Below are positions 1 to 7,729 of a stretch of DNA of 11,947 bases, piece by piece. Where the stretch lies: NCBI GenBank assembly GCA_002328805.1, contig DCVX01000006.1, positions 10,109 through 22,055 of the forward strand. Direction: 5' to 3'. The notes under the pieces are model-generated. The model saw only the letters and a program-made list of their open reading frames with translations, was not told the DNA's origin and ran no database searches. Position 1 is the first letter of the stretch, and every line of letters starts with the position of its first letter. The translations under genes were made by a program, and so were the position numbers. The stretch is from Candidatus Dojkabacteria bacterium UBA2177 (lineage in GTDB: Bacteria; Patescibacteriota; Dojkabacteria; SC72).

Positions 1-959
1 TTGGCAGTAGCTCTCAATTGATACATTCGTAAACCTTGAGCACATTCTGTCGATGCAGGATTGTCAGGATTATATAACTTATAACCAACGCTTACTGTTC
101 CCCCTATTGCTGTAACCCTTATTTCTGTTGGAGAATTTGTAAGACTCATCTCATATTCCAAGGTCTGTTCCACAACAGTAGAAGCCTTTTCCCATGGACT
201 GCCTGGGTCGTAGAATCTGGAGACATCGTTACAGTTTATTCCATCGTCGGAAAAGCAATATTTCTCTACAAAACGAGGACTTAAGGGGTCCGTAGAATCA
301 TAGATCTCGTATTCATTACAATCTTTTGCAATACCATTGTCATGGTAATCACAATAAAACTTAGAAACAACAAACCCTGCCCTACTGTCCCCTGCCATCT
401 CAACATTTAACTCTAGAATACAGTTATTCCTAGATTTCAAAATGTTCCTTGCAGGAAGGCTCCAAGAGTGACCTGATCTTATCTCGTAATTCTCTTCTGC
501 ACTTTGAAGTGTTATCTGGTATTCATTACCAGCTACATCTGTTGGACATATTGGAGAAAGTAATTCTGAGTAAGTCTCATCCCCTAAAATAGGGTAATCG
601 AAGTATTCTGCTGCACCACTTTCATTAGAGAAAAGTCTTGTTATATAGTTATCTCCACTATCGTTCTCAGTTAATACATAACCAGATTCAAGGGTAGCAG
701 TAGGATCTGCTTCTTTTCCAAGAACCCTTATCGCAGCCACCACCTCCTCTATAGGTTTAGAGGTCAACCTATCTAATGTAAGATCTGTTACCTCTAGGGC
801 TTCTGCGGATGCCCTCTCTTCCATAGTTAGAAGCTTATCTTTCATAGATCTGGAATATATAGACAGACCTAATATAGCTGAGACAACTAGGACCACCATT
901 GTCATGGCTAATGCCTGTGCTTCATATTTTGTCCTTATATCCTTCATATCTATATTCAT
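1..959 (-). CDS. PilX-like type IV pilus minor pilin (3' end outside window)
   Basis: Partial gene: 319 codons are visible and the frame is still open at the left edge. The start is ATG at 957-959, which shares one base with the TAA stop of the upstream gene (TAATG), so the two are probably translationally coupled. The N-terminus is a short polar stretch, then a hydrophobic helix at about residues 17-35 (AQALAMTMVVLVVSAILGL), then IYSRSMKD and a charged segment. This matches the arrangement of PilX-type minor pilins, including the 'QAL...GLS..SRS..D' pattern I associate with Patescibacteria pilin-like proteins. No clear Gly/Glu prepilin peptidase site is seen. The rest (residues 60-319) looks extracellular, with scattered cysteines and no family I recognise. 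Likely role: inner-membrane-anchored minor pilin or surface subunit working with the Cys-rich protein encoded just upstream. The pilin assignment is moderate; the precise function is unknown. Confidence 0.6.
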   Translation of the reverse strand, partial: MNIDMKDIRTKYEAQALAMTMVVLVVSAILGLSIYSRSMKDKLLTMEERASAEALEVTDLTLDRLTSKPIEEVVAAIRVLGKEADPTATLESGYVLTENDSGDNYITRLFSNESGAAEYFDYPILGDETYSELLSPICPTDVAGNEYQITLQSAEENYEIRSGHSWSLPARNILKSRNNCILELNVEMAGDSRAGFVVSKFYCDYHDNGIAKDCNEYEIYDSTDPLSPRFVEKYCFSDDGINCNDVSRFYDPGSPWEKASTVVEQTLEYEMSLTNSPTEIRVTAIGGTVSVGYKLYNPDNPASTECAQGLRMYQLRATA

Positions 960-3900
960 TAGTACGGTTTAAATCCTACTTCTCTCTTATACATAGCAGC
1001 GGTTGAACCAAAGAATGCTTCTGCGAGCTTAGCATACCTAGGATCCCATGTAATTGTTGTTGTTGGTATGTACGCGTTCCAAAGACCAAAACTTCTATTA
1101 GCTTGGACTGCAGAGGTCCCTGTAGGTATATTCTGACCGAAGGCTACTAAACCACCATATATTTCTAACCCATCTCTTGTATATATTACACTCCCCGCTT
1201 CTCCTGGTTCCTTAAGATCTACGAGCTGGATATCAATAATGTCATCAGCTACTAAATAAGCATCCAAATAATCATACTTGGTCTCCTCGAGCTCAGTAGC
1301 ACTCTGGGTTACCCAATCCCCAGCCCCTACAGTTATACTTCCTCCTGCTACAAATAAACACCCATCTATATTTGTTTCTCCTCCATTTATGATGTCAGGT
1401 TCAATGTGTATATCTCCGCTTGCCATAATCAGGGTTTTCTTATCGCAGATCAACTCAGATCGTCTCTCCCCGTTTGGAAGAATCTTCTTGTAAGAAGGAA
1501 CGACATTTAAGTTCCCCGGTATATTCATATAACAATACTCTCTCTCCGCTTGAGGGAGGAAAGGAGTAACACAGTAGTCAGAGATTCTATTATTATTCAA
1601 AATTCCGTCATGCGGAAAACCAAATAGCCTGAAATTGCTCTGGCCTAAAACAACCATCTGCTCAGCTAGTCTATTAGAAAAATATTCATACCAACTACTC
1701 ATTTGGCTATTAGAGTTAGATATGCCACTGGCTCTAACGGCTCTCAGTTCTGGATGAATAAAATCGTTTATGGTACCAGATCTAGAGGTAACAACCTCTG
1801 TCCCGATATCCAATTCATCTGCGGTAACTTTCCTAAGGACAGAGTTTATAAATCCAGAATAGGCTGTATAATCCTTTGCATGAGCACCCACATTGTCTCC
1901 AGAGTATACAAAACCTCCTTTAGATGTAAGCCATGGATTGAGGTTTATAGTGACAGGATCATCACTAATTACAAAGTTACATGCTTGATCAAAACCTGTC
2001 ACATAGAATATTATAGTCCCATCATCATTCTCTCCAATATTTATACGGGCGTTAGAGTCGTAAGTCTCACTAGCAACAGAATTTATAATCTTCCAAGCGT
2101 TAGTATCACTCATTACCCCTATTTCTGCTTCTGGAGCAGGTGTGGTCAAGGTCATATTTGGGTACCCTGAAGGGCTCTCTAATATAACCTCCTCTGTTGC
2201 GGTATAACTGTATGCGTTCACAACTGCGTCTGTAGCATAAGAGCCTGTTCCATTAAAATTCCACAGTAATCTTAAAACCCTAGAGAATACAGTTTCGCTT
2301 GTTGGAGAACCAGATTCAAAGATTGGTCTCCTTAGATCTATGTTCCATCCGCCTGCTCTACAGTCAGTGGACATGTAAAATTGATCTACCACTGTTCCAC
2401 CTGCTAGAAGCATATGCTCGTCAAATACCAAACCACTTACGTTGTAGTTGCCTTCCGGATATACTATCTGTCCAAGAGTTACCTCATTAAGTGTTACTTC
2501 TATATTGAAATTAACATTCTCTCCATTGACCGTCACATTGACATTGTTAATAGTGGCCATTGTCCCATCAGTCGTAGAGATCTGTCTTGAAGCCGTGATG
2601 TTCCCCCAGTTATAACCATTGGCAGAGTCAGGAGCATAAAGAAGTGGAGAATTTGCCCATGAACCATTTCTCTGAAGCACCATAACTGCTATATGGTTAG
2701 GATCTGATCTGGTATAGGTCCCTGCAATTGTTGGGAAAGCTGGAATCTCATTAATAGTTCCATTCTTACTTAACCAAACAATAGCACCTTTTATTTCCTC
2801 TACTCCATCTTGGTCACTACCAATAATTTCAAACTTAAGAGGATTATTTACCTCTGTTCCTGTATGGGTTGTACTAACACAACCTCTTGTTGAAGTCCTA
2901 TCATCCTCATCATTGACTATATTAGGACAACCAAAGTCAGGATTATTATTCACTTTATAATAGAAATCTTCTGGATCCGAATACACCTTAGTGGCATCAC
3001 ATTCGTTCACATCATAATATTTACCATCTATCTTCCCTTCAGCGCCCTCTCTCAAAACATTTAACAATGTCTCGGTATTAGGACTGAAATTATGTTCATT
3101 ACTTGTTCCTTCACTACAAAAATCTTCACCTCTTAAGCAAGAGAAGTCCATCCATTCCCCTAGTCCATAGTTGTTTGCCTCTACACGATAACCAGAAGCA
3201 CTAGCAGTAGAAGGTGTACTTCTTGTAGGCAAAACATGTAATTTAGTGTTTGTTGTTGTAGCATTTGTTGTTGGATATTTAACAACTTTAGGTTCATCGG
3301 TAGATAGGTGATAAACTTGCCCATCTATTGTCATATTCATCCCTGTTGGAGTTGTTGGTGGTTTTACGTTTCTCTCCATGCAGAAATACCCATATGTCGA
3401 GTCAGACCTCTGTATTACGGTGTTATCTGGACACCTCCAGTTATATCTTTGAGCAAGAATCACACCTGTAGTTGGGAATGGAGAATACGTTAAAGACCTC
3501 GTTATATTAGTTCCATCACCCGTATCTTCGAGATCACTTCCATCTGGTGTCAATCTTAATCTATACCTGTAACCAACGATTGTACTATCTGTAGGAGTTG
3601 TAGAGGAAGATACCGTAATTGAACCTCCTCCTCTGTAATCAAAGATTGTTCTGCTAGAAGAAGATGTTGAGAGATTCTTTGATCCCAAAGGAGTACTCAT
3701 TATGGCATAGTCCGGAGCTACAGGTGCACTTGTATTGGTCGCATTTCTATAGCAATATTGGTAATCACACCAGGCTGTATCACAACTATTACGATTACGC
3801 TTCCTACAAGAGTAAACGGTGTCTCCTGTTTGCTGGATTATGTCCCAACCATCTGGACAGCTAGCTGTACTACAGTTTTGATTTGTTGTTGAATAACCAG

Positions 3901-4339
3901 TTGGACAAGCGGGAAGAGAACAGGTGGGGATACAGGGCGGAGGTCCGTCTTTATATGCCGGATCTGAGGAACAACAACCGGCATGACAATAAGTACTCGC
4001 TCCCTTACATTCGTTACAAGCAATGTTCGTATAGTATTTATCGGGGCTACTATCATCTCGACATGCTGTATCAGTACCATCACACTTATATGATTGAGTG
4101 GATAATGGCAGACATACATACTCGCCCATTTTAGGATCCCACTGCCTAGCCCAAGTCCCAGTCCCACCAAAAACTCCCCCTATAGGAGCCATGCAATACA
4201 TATTTAGATTAGTACAATTGTAGGGGTCGGTCCAGCCATTAACACCCCTAGGTCCAAACAGGTTGAGAAGTGAAAGAAGAACAACAAAAACAAAACTAAG
4301 GTGAAGTGAAAATTTTATATTCTTATTCCTAGTTCTCAT
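959..4339 (-). CDS. Very large Cys-rich secreted surface protein, probably pilus-associated
   Basis: Secreted protein of 1126 residues from ATG at 4339. A TTG start at 4363 would add 8 residues. I prefer the ATG because it gives a clean signal peptide (MRTRNKNIKF, then a hydrophobic core, cleavage near GVNG-W) and overlaps the upstream stop by only 11 nt. The first ~165 mature residues hold about 19 cysteines in a low-homology, possibly disulfide-bonded region (for example HAGCCSSDP, PPPCIPTCSLPACP). The middle is rich in Thr, Ser and Asn and looks beta-rich. The last ~160 residues contain TLIMASGDIHIEPD, DGCLFVAGGSITVGAGD and then LEIYGGLVAFG...WDPRYAKL. The closing 'GGLVAFG...DPRY' pattern recalls the C-termini of PilX-like pilus proteins. 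With a PilX-like gene directly downstream, a pilus-tip, adhesin or S-layer-like role is inferred. There is no second transmembrane helix, so it should be released or assembled outside the membrane. Confidence 0.6.
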   Translation of the reverse strand: MRTRNKNIKFSLHLSFVFVVLLSLLNLFGPRGVNGWTDPYNCTNLNMYCMAPIGGVFGGTGTWARQWDPKMGEYVCLPLSTQSYKCDGTDTACRDDSSPDKYYTNIACNECKGASTYCHAGCCSSDPAYKDGPPPCIPTCSLPACPTGYSTTNQNCSTASCPDGWDIIQQTGDTVYSCRKRNRNSCDTAWCDYQYCYRNATNTSAPVAPDYAIMSTPLGSKNLSTSSSSRTIFDYRGGGSITVSSSTTPTDSTIVGYRYRLRLTPDGSDLEDTGDGTNITRSLTYSPFPTTGVILAQRYNWRCPDNTVIQRSDSTYGYFCMERNVKPPTTPTGMNMTIDGQVYHLSTDEPKVVKYPTTNATTTNTKLHVLPTRSTPSTASASGYRVEANNYGLGEWMDFSCLRGEDFCSEGTSNEHNFSPNTETLLNVLREGAEGKIDGKYYDVNECDATKVYSDPEDFYYKVNNNPDFGCPNIVNDEDDRTSTRGCVSTTHTGTEVNNPLKFEIIGSDQDGVEEIKGAIVWLSKNGTINEIPAFPTIAGTYTRSDPNHIAVMVLQRNGSWANSPLLYAPDSANGYNWGNITASRQISTTDGTMATINNVNVTVNGENVNFNIEVTLNEVTLGQIVYPEGNYNVSGLVFDEHMLLAGGTVVDQFYMSTDCRAGGWNIDLRRPIFESGSPTSETVFSRVLRLLWNFNGTGSYATDAVVNAYSYTATEEVILESPSGYPNMTLTTPAPEAEIGVMSDTNAWKIINSVASETYDSNARINIGENDDGTIIFYVTGFDQACNFVISDDPVTINLNPWLTSKGGFVYSGDNVGAHAKDYTAYSGFINSVLRKVTADELDIGTEVVTSRSGTINDFIHPELRAVRASGISNSNSQMSSWYEYFSNRLAEQMVVLGQSNFRLFGFPHDGILNNNRISDYCVTPFLPQAEREYCYMNIPGNLNVVPSYKKILPNGERRSELICDKKTLIMASGDIHIEPDIINGGETNIDGCLFVAGGSITVGAGDWVTQSATELEETKYDYLDAYLVADDIIDIQLVDLKEPGEAGSVIYTRDGLEIYGGLVAFGQNIPTGTSAVQANRSFGLWNAYIPTTTITWDPRYAKLAEAFFGSTAAMYKREVGFKPY

Positions 4340-5249
4340 TGTGTGCGAATAAAACCTTAACAAGGAACCTCTCCCCTGGATCAGGGCTTTCTATGTATTC
4401 TTCCCAAAAAGCTTCTGTTATTTCTCGATCAACTCTTGTTAAAAAAATGTCATAACTAAGATTCGTATTTAGCACTTCCTCAACATTTTCAACATCTACG
4501 AAGTTGCCATCAGGAAACTCAGAATCATAGTATGAGAATCCCTCTGAGACAGCCTCTATAGCCGATACCTTCCCATAAGTAGTCACTAGCAAATCTAATA
4601 CCAACAGACCTCCTGAAATTTCATACTGCTCAATCCTTGCCTTTCTTAAAACCAGATATCTAGAGGCAATCTCTCCATCCTCAGTGAGTGATTCCGAGAG
4701 ATAGAAACCTTTCTGATCCAGATCAAACAAATACTTAGTCATAACTCCCAAATGCGGAGTGTTAGGAAGATTTATCTTCTCCATAAGAGCATATGTGTCT
4801 TCATCCTCCAAAAGTGCCACCCTGACATCTTCAACCCTAGATATTTCACGATACTCTTCTATCTGTATAAGCACTGGGACATGGAGAGAATAATCATGGT
4901 AAGGATTCTCCCACTCCACAACCCCCTTGTCAAAACACAACGATACTTCCCTTGTCTCAATATCCGCAATAGGAAGTACAATCTCCATACAATCCTTTTT
5001 CCCATCTTCAGAATCATAAAAATCTCCCAGCAACACCTTACACTCGATGGTATCCCCATCTCCTTCTCCGCAATATTCGAAAAATCTTTTGTATTCACTC
5101 TCTAAATCTAGTCTCTCCTCCCTATCCCTTAACAAAAAATATGTGACTCCAGCGGTTACAAAAACTAACAAAATAAACACAATCAGAAAAATAAAAAAAC
5201 TCTTCTTTTTCAATCTAAACTGTTTCTTTGGGGCAGATTCTTCTTCCAC
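4329..5249 (-). CDS. Single-pass membrane protein of unknown function
   Basis: I do not recognise this 306-residue protein. It begins at GTG (5247-5249); a TTG 12 codons in is the only plausible later start before the membrane helix. It has a short cytoplasmic tail rich in Lys and Arg (KKQFRLKKK), one strong transmembrane helix at about residues 18-40, and a ~265-residue acidic extracytoplasmic domain with three cysteines near its start (EYCGEG, IECKV, KDCME) and one more in SLCFDKG. No catalytic motif is visible. It lies between the cell-wall hydrolase and the large secreted protein, overlaps the latter by 11 nt, and is likely to belong to the same transcript. An assembly or anchoring factor for the surface structure is possible by context only. 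The Shine-Dalgarno signal is weak (AAGG about 13 nt upstream). Confidence 0.6.
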   Translation of the reverse strand: MEEESAPKKQFRLKKKSFFIFLIVFILLVFVTAGVTYFLLRDREERLDLESEYKRFFEYCGEGDGDTIECKVLLGDFYDSEDGKKDCMEIVLPIADIETREVSLCFDKGVVEWENPYHDYSLHVPVLIQIEEYREISRVEDVRVALLEDEDTYALMEKINLPNTPHLGVMTKYLFDLDQKGFYLSESLTEDGEIASRYLVLRKARIEQYEISGGLLVLDLLVTTYGKVSAIEAVSEGFSYYDSEFPDGNFVDVENVEEVLNTNLSYDIFLTRVDREITEAFWEEYIESPDPGERFLVKVLFAHNEN

Positions 5250-5258
5250 AATAAAATC

Positions 5259-5384
5259 TTACCTTGTAAAGAAACAGGATGTCAAGGACTTATAGATAGG
5301 GATAGAATACTGTTTTTCGATATCCTCAAACCATTCAATCACACCATCCAAATCAGAATACCTATCCTCCCCCATTCTGGCAGA
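5259..5384 (-). pseudogene. Partial in-frame duplicate of the amidase/deacetylase linker
   Basis: Directly after the TAA stop of the 662-residue enzyme the same reading frame stays open to a TAA at 5259-5261. It reads SARMGEDRYSDLDGVIEWFE and then an unrelated tail. The section at 5325-5381 matches enzyme residues 420-444 (coding 6042-6116) at 52 of 57 aligned bases, with one 18-base in-frame deletion that removes WNEIYG. The deletion is bounded by TTGGA in the longer copy, consistent with slippage. A 38-residue ORF from ATG 5375 exists but has no convincing ribosome binding site. I read it as the remnant of a duplication, not as a gene. Confidence 0.6.
5325..5381 (-). repeat. Direct repeat, short copy (18-base deletion)
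   Basis: Second copy of the segment at 6042-6116, same strand and same phase. Three of the five differences from the long copy are silent (GCG/GCC, GTA/GTG, GAG/GAA) and two fall in one codon (AGT/GAT, Ser/Asp). That suggests it was once under coding constraint. Confidence 0.75.
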
Positions 5385-7373
5385 TTATTTCATCACCTCC
5401 CCCACAGTAACAACCTCATATCCTTGCTCTAAAAGACCCTGTAATATTCTCTCTGCCTCATATACATCATACCACCTAGTAGAATGACTCAAAACTATAT
5501 CTCCTGCCTCAAGACCCCTCATAACATTATCATATGTACCCTCATCCATACCCCCACTCTCATTAGACCACATAACACTCTGTAATCCATACTCAGCTGC
5601 TATTTCTCTTAAAACCTGTGTCCTAGAACCAAAAGGAAACCTTATTAATTTAACCTCATACCCTGCATCTATTTCTCTCATAAGATCTACAAAATCCTCT
5701 ATCTGCTTTGTTGCCTCCCCCTTTGACAAAGAAGGCATCTCAGCATGATCCCAACCATGACACCCTATCTCAAACCCCCTATCTATCATCTCTTTTGTTA
5801 GTTCTTTGTTCCTCTCTACCCATTCTCCTGTTACAAAAAATGTTGTTCTCAAACCATACTTCTCATACACCTCCATAATATGTTGAATATATTCCTCCCT
5901 ACCCCCATCATCATAGGTCATCGCAATAATTGGTTCTTCCCTATTCAAATGATAAATCTCATTATTTGCTATATACTCCTTCTCCTCTGCCGTGAGTACC
6001 CTATCAACAAAACTCTCTTCAGTTGCTACGGCCTCCTCATTCTCAAACCACTCAATTACACCATCCAAACCATATATCTCATTCCAATCAGAATACCTAC
6101 TCTCCCCCATTCTCGCAACTGAGTAATCCCTCAATGCAACAAAGTAATCATAAGGGTCATCAGTTTCTAGAAAATCATCTGGCAATTGCTCATCTAACAA
6201 GTATGACAAACCTAACAGAAACCTCAAAGTAAGCATATATTCATCCCCTGGATCCCCCTTCTCCTGTATTTCACCATGGCCTACAACATCCCAAGCAGAC
6301 AACCCATACCTCTCAGCAGCAGCTTCTACTAAGGCCAAAACATTCGCTATCTGCTGGTTAGGCGGAAACTCTTCGGGGAAATTGTGAGAGTAATTTGTCC
6401 CAACCTGCTCTAAACCCAATGAGAAAGACTCAAAATCTTTATAACCTGCCCTAATAAAATCTATATAATCCTGACCCACACCAACTTGCTCATACAAATC
6501 TGCCGTCTTAACCCTGTTAAGATCCTCTCTACCTGTCTCTAAATCATAACCTATCATTACATGCCTCCCCTTGTAAGGAACAGGTCCCGTAGCCTGAGAG
6601 AGGATTATTCCTACACCATCTTTGTCAACAAATTCATTATTAACTGGATATTGATCTACACAAAACTGCACACTCGGATTACCACCCCCATTTAGACCGT
6701 TTATTGTGTTTAAAACAGTTCTGTATTCTCCAGATGCAAGTTTCTGTGGACCTCCATCATAATGTATTACAAAGAATTTAACATCATTTAATTGCTCATA
6801 AGGGAATGACATGCGCCTATCTGTTTCTACTGTAAGAACAGGATTAGAACCGTCCTGATCTTCATAATGCAATCCTCCATCTTCATCAAAAGATAATTCT
6901 GGTTGGAGAGAAAGAATCTCCTTAACCTCTGGACTTAATCTTTCTTCAAGTTTTGCAAACACATCTTCCTCAACAACCTCTTCCTCTGCCTCTTCTACTG
7001 TCTCAACCTCTTCTTCAACAACAAAACCTTCGGAATCTAAACCAGAACCTATGTTTGAAGGAAGAAAACAGAACTCTTCAGGAGAGGTTAAAAAGTCTGG
7101 ATAAAAAATAAAATCTTGGCTACTATCCTCTACAGTTAAACTACCATCCGGCTCTTCTTCTAATTCCTCTTCTGATGGTAAATAAACCTCTCCCTGCGGG
7201 GCTTTTTCATCTATTCCAGAAGCCTGTGCTTTATTGGAAGTGTAGTCGGAACGTGTAGCAGCAAGTAATACGCTGCTAGCAAAAATAAACCTGTAAAATT
7301 TCTCTTCTCTGCTAATCCCAGGTTTTTCTCTTTGATCTCCCTCGTATTTTGATTCGATACCTAGTTTTTCCAT
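5385..7373 (-). CDS. Two-domain cell-wall enzyme: N-acetylmuramoyl-L-alanine amidase plus polysaccharide deacetylase
   Basis: Protein of 662 residues from ATG 7373. Domain order: a short N-terminal hydrophobic segment (about 27-40, FYRFIFASSVLLAAT), which may be an export signal or anchor; an acidic Glu-rich linker (about 62-145); an Amidase_2/PGRP-like domain (about 195-385); a linker; and a NodB-type carbohydrate esterase 4 domain (about 478-662). The amidase zinc ligands are recognisable as H204 (FVIHYDGG), H366 (VVGHGEI) and D374 (KGDPGDEY). NodB motifs are all present: TYDDG (D488, D489), HGWDH (H539, H543), RFPFG (578-582) and the late LSH (H630). By family, the first domain cuts the MurNAc-L-Ala bond and the second removes acetyl groups from GlcNAc or MurNAc, acting outside the membrane. 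It heads the surface operon and may open or modify wall for the structure encoded downstream. There is no Shine-Dalgarno sequence; a strong promoter lies about 28 nt upstream. Confidence 0.88.
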   Translation of the reverse strand: MEKLGIESKYEGDQREKPGISREEKFYRFIFASSVLLAATRSDYTSNKAQASGIDEKAPQGEVYLPSEEELEEEPDGSLTVEDSSQDFIFYPDFLTSPEEFCFLPSNIGSGLDSEGFVVEEEVETVEEAEEEVVEEDVFAKLEERLSPEVKEILSLQPELSFDEDGGLHYEDQDGSNPVLTVETDRRMSFPYEQLNDVKFFVIHYDGGPQKLASGEYRTVLNTINGLNGGGNPSVQFCVDQYPVNNEFVDKDGVGIILSQATGPVPYKGRHVMIGYDLETGREDLNRVKTADLYEQVGVGQDYIDFIRAGYKDFESFSLGLEQVGTNYSHNFPEEFPPNQQIANVLALVEAAAERYGLSAWDVVGHGEIQEKGDPGDEYMLTLRFLLGLSYLLDEQLPDDFLETDDPYDYFVALRDYSVARMGESRYSDWNEIYGLDGVIEWFENEEAVATEESFVDRVLTAEEKEYIANNEIYHLNREEPIIAMTYDDGGREEYIQHIMEVYEKYGLRTTFFVTGEWVERNKELTKEMIDRGFEIGCHGWDHAEMPSLSKGEATKQIEDFVDLMREIDAGYEVKLIRFPFGSRTQVLREIAAEYGLQSVMWSNESGGMDEGTYDNVMRGLEAGDIVLSHSTRWYDVYEAERILQGLLEQGYEVVTVGEVMK
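6042..6116 (-). repeat. Direct repeat, full copy inside the amidase/deacetylase gene
   Basis: Encodes residues 420-444 of the enzyme, the linker between its two domains (ARMGESRYSDWNEIYGLDGV and the next five residues). It is the intact partner of the copy at 5325-5381. Confidence 0.75.
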
Positions 7374-7400
7374 ATATCAAAAATGTGTAAATAATCGGGT

Positions 7401-7429
7401 ATTATACCTTTAAAATAGGGTTTTTTCAA
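7401..7429 (-). promoter_or_regulatory. Promoter of the cell-surface operon
   Basis: On the minus strand a -35 box TTGAAA (7424-7429) is separated by exactly 17 bp from a perfect -10 TATAAT (7401-7406). Predicted +1 is at about 7394-7395, giving a leader of roughly 21 nt with no Shine-Dalgarno sequence. The three genes downstream have tight junctions or overlaps and no comparable promoter that I could see, so this probably serves the whole operon. Confidence 0.75.
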
Positions 7430-7475
7430 TATCTATACCTATGGAGAGAAATTAAAAGAGTAGCTTTCTTTTTTT

Positions 7476-7497
7476 CATACATCTCCTCCAATTCCTT
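7476..7497 (-). repeat. Left copy of ligase 3'-end direct repeat (possible attachment or duplication site)
   Basis: Twenty-one of 22 bases match 9421-9442, the codons for the end of the ligase (KELEEMY), in the same orientation; the mismatch is at 7489/9434. Weaker similarity may continue for about 20 bases past the ligase end (for example CTCTTTT against GTCTTTT on the minus strand). This copy sits 46 bp upstream of the -35 box of the surface operon, where the original ligase end would be expected before insertion of the intervening ~1.9 kb. Confidence 0.65.
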
Positions 7498-7529
7498 GCT
7501 GTTATATATCTTTAAAAGGCTACGTTTGC

Positions 7530-7553
7530 AAAAAACAGTAACTTATTAGTTAC
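7530..7553 (-). terminator. Intrinsic terminator of the small RNA
   Basis: On the minus strand a perfect 6-bp stem GTAACT / AGTTAC with a 4-nt AATA loop is followed by TGTTTTTT (T run at 7530-7535). The stem is short and AT-rich, but the U-tract is good. It ends the transcript before the promoter of the surface operon. Confidence 0.65.
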
Positions 7554-7723
7554 CCAAACCTTTTTCCAAAAGAAGAATCTTTAATAATATATGAAAACTA
7601 AATTGCTCCTCCCCCCAACCTATTACGGAAGTGAGGGAGGAAGGTTATAACCCAAGGTGAGGGACTTGCACCCTACTAGTTAGCTAAACTCTGGAGTCCT
7701 ATCCTCCATGCACCTTACTTCGT
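7530..7723 (-). ncRNA. Putative ~194-nt structured small RNA with tRNA-like branched fold, unidentified family
   Basis: The transcript is bounded by an extended -10 promoter (+1 predicted at A7723) and an intrinsic terminator (7530-7553). Visible pairings, given as genomic spans: P1 7717-7723 with 7625-7632 (one bulge); P2 7711-7716 with 7654-7659; P3 7704-7708 with 7692-7696, 7-nt loop containing AGGA; P4 7687-7690 with 7678-7681; P5 7671-7674 with 7660-7663, loop UGCAAGU; P6 7635-7643 with 7606-7613. P2-P5 form a cloverleaf like a shortened tRNA: the P3 loop resembles a D-loop and the P5 loop resembles a T-loop (G-U-G-C-A-A-N-N-C). It is not a normal tRNA: arms are too short, U55 is replaced and no CCA-type end follows. 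P1 and P6 cross, so a pseudoknot or two alternative folds is implied. No frame inside looks coding. It does not look like the long single hairpin of 6S RNA or like tmRNA, RNase P RNA or SRP RNA. The raiA motif is one known family of similar size worth testing. Confidence 0.6.
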
Positions 7724-7729
7724 AGAAAG

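Noticed and set aside
1703..2170. 155-codon plus-strand frame opposite the large secreted protein
   Set aside because: Antisense shadow with no promoter, no ribosome binding site and no recognisable motif.
3838..4170. 110-codon minus-strand frame overlapping the Cys-rich secreted protein
   Set aside because: Lies wholly inside the longer gene in another frame, with low-complexity Val/Leu composition and no domain.
7455..7475. Plus-strand terminator (AAAG / CTTT followed by a T run)
   Set aside because: The stem is only 4 bp of A/T-rich pairs, and there is no plus-strand gene to its left that would need it.
7453..7479. Tiny minus-strand ORF MKKRKLLF preceded by GGAGGA
   Set aside because: Only 8 codons. 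The purine-rich 'ribosome binding site' is simply the duplicated Glu-Glu codons of the ligase end.
7654..7717. A functional tRNA on the minus strand (anticodon position would read AGC)
   Set aside because: The anticodon-like arm has only 3-4 bp, the base after the putative anticodon is U instead of a purine, the T-loop has G at position 55, and the whole is about 8 nt too short.
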